A DNA stretch of 64,000 bases. It comes from Mantis religiosa. Lineage: Eukaryota > Arthropoda > Insecta > Mantodea > Mantidae. The notes beneath the pieces are model-generated. The model did not search any database, was not told the DNA's origin, and saw only the letters and a list, made by a program, of their open reading frames with translations. Both the position numbers and the translations under genes were made by a program. The stretch is from NCBI GenBank assembly GCA_030765055.1, contig CM060953.1, positions 71,230,789-71,294,788 of the forward strand. The letters run 5' to 3'. Below, one piece after another: positions 60,976 through 64,000 of the stretch; position 1 is the first letter of the stretch, and the number at the start of each line of letters is the position of its first letter.

Positions 60976-61344
60976 AGTGTTTAAGTCGCGATTTATTGTT
61001 ATAATACAGGTTATAGTGTTTTATTTATTTGTATTAGGAAAACTATTTGAGCTAAAAATATGGTGTTTTCATGGTTATGTTAGATCCATTACTCTCTACC
61101 TTCCACATGGATCAGTTTCAGCAAAATCTGAAAGTTTGTCTTAGCGCGAATAGTGTTTCATACAGATTGATTAGGTTGGCGCTCCTCACACACCAGTTAG
61201 CGGGAATGCAATACGATAACTCCGCAGGACTCCGATTGGTTGCTCACCTAGTAGCGCTCAAGGATAAACACGATCCCATTTGAAACACATATTAGTTTGT
61301 TAATAGATAATGTTATCAATTTTCAGAATCAAATCAGCGCCGCC
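60976..61344. other. Nothing recognised
   Basis: No motifs or shared repeats. Confidence 0.4.
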
Positions 61345-61493
61345 GGTGTGCTGGAATTTCGTCCCGCAGGAATTATTTTACATGCTAATAAATCTGACAT
61401 GGTGCTGTCGTTTTTAGGTGGTCTGCGCCGGGTTTGAACCCATGACCTTGAGATCAGAAGGCCAGTGTTACCTAAACCGCCACTGCCGGGTAT
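61345..61493 (-). repeat. SINE-F, copy 2 (better preserved)
   Basis: The reverse complement opens ccggcagtggcggtttaggt with the B-box-like tgggttcaaacccgg. The body ends ggaatttcgtcccgcagg-like, matching 38860-39010. Confidence 0.65.
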
Positions 61494-61649
61494 AGACTAA
61501 ACATTTGGCAAACAAAATAAGTTTTAACATTTGTTTTAGAAACGACTAATATTTGTCAGTTCTGTAGCTGAACGAAATAACACATTTTAAATTATCACAA
61601 AAATCTGTGATACTGTGCAAATATAATATGGAAATTGAATTTCAATCTT

Positions 61650-61715
61650 TCAGCCACAGAACGGGTGCCCCTCGCAATCGGGAGGTTCCGGGTTTAAATT
61701 CCCGGAGCCGACCAA
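61650..61715 (+). repeat. tRNA-like segment (SINE head)
   Basis: gggaggttccgggtttaaat then tcccggagccgacc gives a paired T-arm-like hairpin with a B box. The A-box side is weak. Confidence 0.35.
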
Positions 61716-64000
61716 ACTTACCACAGGCATTTTCTTCCAATTTGATAGACTTCTCATTTAAGAGAATATTTTAAAATCAATAACAAGGAACATCTCAGAA
61801 ATGCTTTACGCGACCAAAAATGCATTTATCATTGAATTTTATTTAATGTGAATAAATTAAAATATTTTAAACTTTGTATTTTAATGCAAATTGTATTATT
61901 TTTTTATAAAACCATAATTAAAAAAAATATTCTATGTGTTAGTTTCAAATAACATTTCACTTCATAAGCAGTTTGCTTGCGATACAACACGCTTGAATGA
62001 TAATAATTTATAGGTGAAATTTATTCAGCTACTCAATTCATTTAGAATCTGAGTTTTCCCCCTCTCACGAAAATTCTTAGTGAATTTGTGGATGTTTGGC
62101 TTCGGGGTAATGACAGAAGTAAGTAAACGAAATTTTGATCTCAACAGTAGATAGAAACAATGTAATACCTACTGTTGTATATTTTTCTTAACCGGTGAAG
62201 CAGTGCGCCCGGCGAGTGATGTGAATATTCAAACGAGTAAATGGCCATTTCTCACTGAAGTATAAGCTATGTCACAGTTCGGTGGTCCTTGACAACTCTA
62301 ATGTGAATTAAAAGCTTATTGGAACACATTGCTGTCAGCAGGATTCGAGAAAAATGAACGCACAGCTGATAACAGTATGTCCCTTTCAGAGTTATGTCTT
62401 ATCCATATGTTTAAAGCTGAGCAGGCCAAACGCTAAGATGAACCGCCTAAGGGGAACTTTGGGACTAGCGTGTTTCGCATTGGAACCAAGAAGACTTGCA
62501 GCTTCTGAACGTCCTCTGATCAGAGAATGTGCTCTCCAATTTTCGTGTCCCTCTTCGTGTTATTTCCATTTGTAAAGCCATGTTCAAAGTCATACTTTAC
62601 ATTTTAATTACACATGTACCTATACCTTCTCAAGAGATAGGTGCTAGGTGCATAACAGAGTGCCTTCATTAATGCCTTTAATGTGTTTTTTTAAAATATC
62701 ATATTCTTTGTGTACTGAACCAGGCTAGAAATTGGGTACTCCAGTGAATATTAAGAAAAAGTAAACGTTGATTGTTGGCGCAGCCCCTGTCACCTAGGAA
62801 CACTGAGACGACATATAACCTGATATCAGAAAGACACTAACACAAACGAATGACGTATAAATACATGGCGTATACCAGAATAGACATACGCCTTAATGCT
62901 AGCATATACTCCAGAGACCGCCACAGTGACAAGGCCACTCTGCGAAGGTCAGTAAACTCCCTTTGCAATCCCTGTAAACAAACAACCCTACTCTATTGTC
63001 TGTTTTGCCCTCAAGACAAATTTGGTGCCTCTCAGTCGGAAACCAACCCATTTGTAAAATCCTATGCGTGCTACTGACAACAGGCTATAAGATTTTGACC
63101 GAGCGCAGAACGCATGCTTTCGCATACATTTTTGTATGCGGACCGTTAGAGAAAGAGTCTCTGATGTTAGGTTCGAAACTGGAAATTCTGAACACTGATC
63201 TCAAGTGGGGATAGTTAAGAGCCAATGGAAAATTGATATTTTTTCATGTGATTTTGCAAACTCCGAGAAATACCTAGAGCGGGGGTAATTAAAAGTGATG
63301 CCGGAAAGTTGGTTTTTCTAGTAAGAACACTTCGGTCCTGAGTTCAACGTGAGTCGGACGCGTATTCGGCGCCGCCTAAGAAGTATACTTCCGCGCCACG
63401 CACAGAGGCAAAGTGCAATATCTAACAATCGCTCCAGTGAGAGCTAGCACAAAGAGTAATATATAGGGAAGACGATAAATATATCCGGTTCGACAACGCA
63501 GTGCTACTGCCCCTGCTCTTCACATCACAATATTGACAGTGACGCTAAACACAGCACCCACACCGACGACGACTTTACGGTGGCGAGCGTAGGAGCCTAA
63601 GGACAACAATAAACTTCTGTCTACCAGATTCGAGGTGTCATCATTCAACCCACAGCCAGTCAGGACGCACCCACTCCTGAAGTACAGATGAGAGTTGTCA
63701 TACGGGAGCTACATGTCCTCTCGAACCGGTTACAATCTCCCTTTCCTTAATCTCCTCACGCCACCGATCCTTGAGGCGTTGAGCACAAGGGAGAGCTCGA
63801 CGTGGTTCGCTACGGGCCGGACCGCCTCATTGTACTGTAAAAAGCACAATTACTTCCAAAATCCGGGGTAAGTGTTGGATTTGATAGAAATAGTTCGTAA
63901 TTCCTGGACAGTTTTATTCTGAGGAAGGAACTTTCAAATCTTGCGAGATAACCGGCGATAATTTTGGAGATGAGGTGTAACTGAAAATTTCATGATACCG
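61716..64000. other. Unrecognised; GC-richer TATA/AATAAA segment at 63300-63850
   Basis: A TATA-like aatatatagg (63456-63465) and an aataaa (near 63608) sit 150 bases apart in a GC-richer block, which is LTR- or promoter-like. The 73-codon and 75-codon frames at 62354 and 62850 lack motifs. Confidence 0.3.

Noticed and set aside
62354..62575. 73-codon frame with a possible signal-like start
   Set aside because: No recognisable domain, no promoter context and no second support.

Overview
This window looks like intergenic or intronic DNA from a large, AT-rich, repeat-dense arthropod genome. I found no convincing host protein-coding gene and no intact structural tRNA or rRNA gene. The evidence for an insect is the repeat content: many tRNA-derived SINEs with A/B-box heads, mariner, Tc1-like, insect IS630/DDE_3-type and hAT transposon remnants, jockey-like and other non-LTR retrotransposons, LTR fragments and long microsatellites. 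A polyneopteran such as a cockroach or termite relative would fit the mix, but that is a guess. Family letters below (SINE-A to SINE-J, LTR-D) are local labels only.

Layout. 0-5.3 kb: a SINE-B end, an LTR-like promoter module (about 0.70-1.09 kb), then a jockey-like LINE (3043-4971, 11-bp target duplication) carrying a nested IS630-like deletion element, set in a GTTAC/GTAAC-rich tract. 5.3-14.5 kb: SINE-C with a 13-bp target duplication, LTR-D copies, an IS630-like transposase pseudogene split by SINE-A, further SINE-A/C/H copies, and an LTR-D copy in forward orientation. 14.5-19.2 kb: mostly unrecognised, with two X-box-like motifs and a CCAAT box upstream of an IS630-like N-terminal fragment, and an (AAT)n tract. 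19.2-24.3 kb: a Tc1-like pseudogene cut in two by an IS630-like element, SINE-B inside a GT repeat, an A/B SINE chimera, and a mariner deletion copy. 24.3-35 kb: LTR-D, SINE-A and SINE-B copies, tRNA-like segments and poly-T tracts.

35-44 kb: a LINE reading frame containing about 1.28 kb of perfect (CA)n, a mariner with both upstream catalytic Asp residues deleted, a hAT remnant, the second mariner deletion copy, and a jockey-like LINE with a 15-bp target duplication. 44-49 kb: SINE fragments, a foldback block of tRNA-like units flanked by a 14-bp direct repeat, and a long compound (ATT)n tract. 49-55.7 kb: largely unrecognised DNA, SINE-A and SINE-G, and LTR-D interrupted by the third IS630-like deletion element. 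57.4-59 kb: a 5'-truncated LINE with a 17-bp target duplication and a CCHC knuckle. 60-64 kb: an IS630-like C-terminal fragment, a decayed tandem duplication, SINE-F, and unrecognised DNA.

The genes here do not form a pathway. What the window records is layered insertion: elements nest in other elements, and two DNA-transposon families (the IS630-like element in three copies, the mariner in two) appear to have spread as shared internal-deletion derivatives. All family calls come from motifs read by eye; no database search was run.
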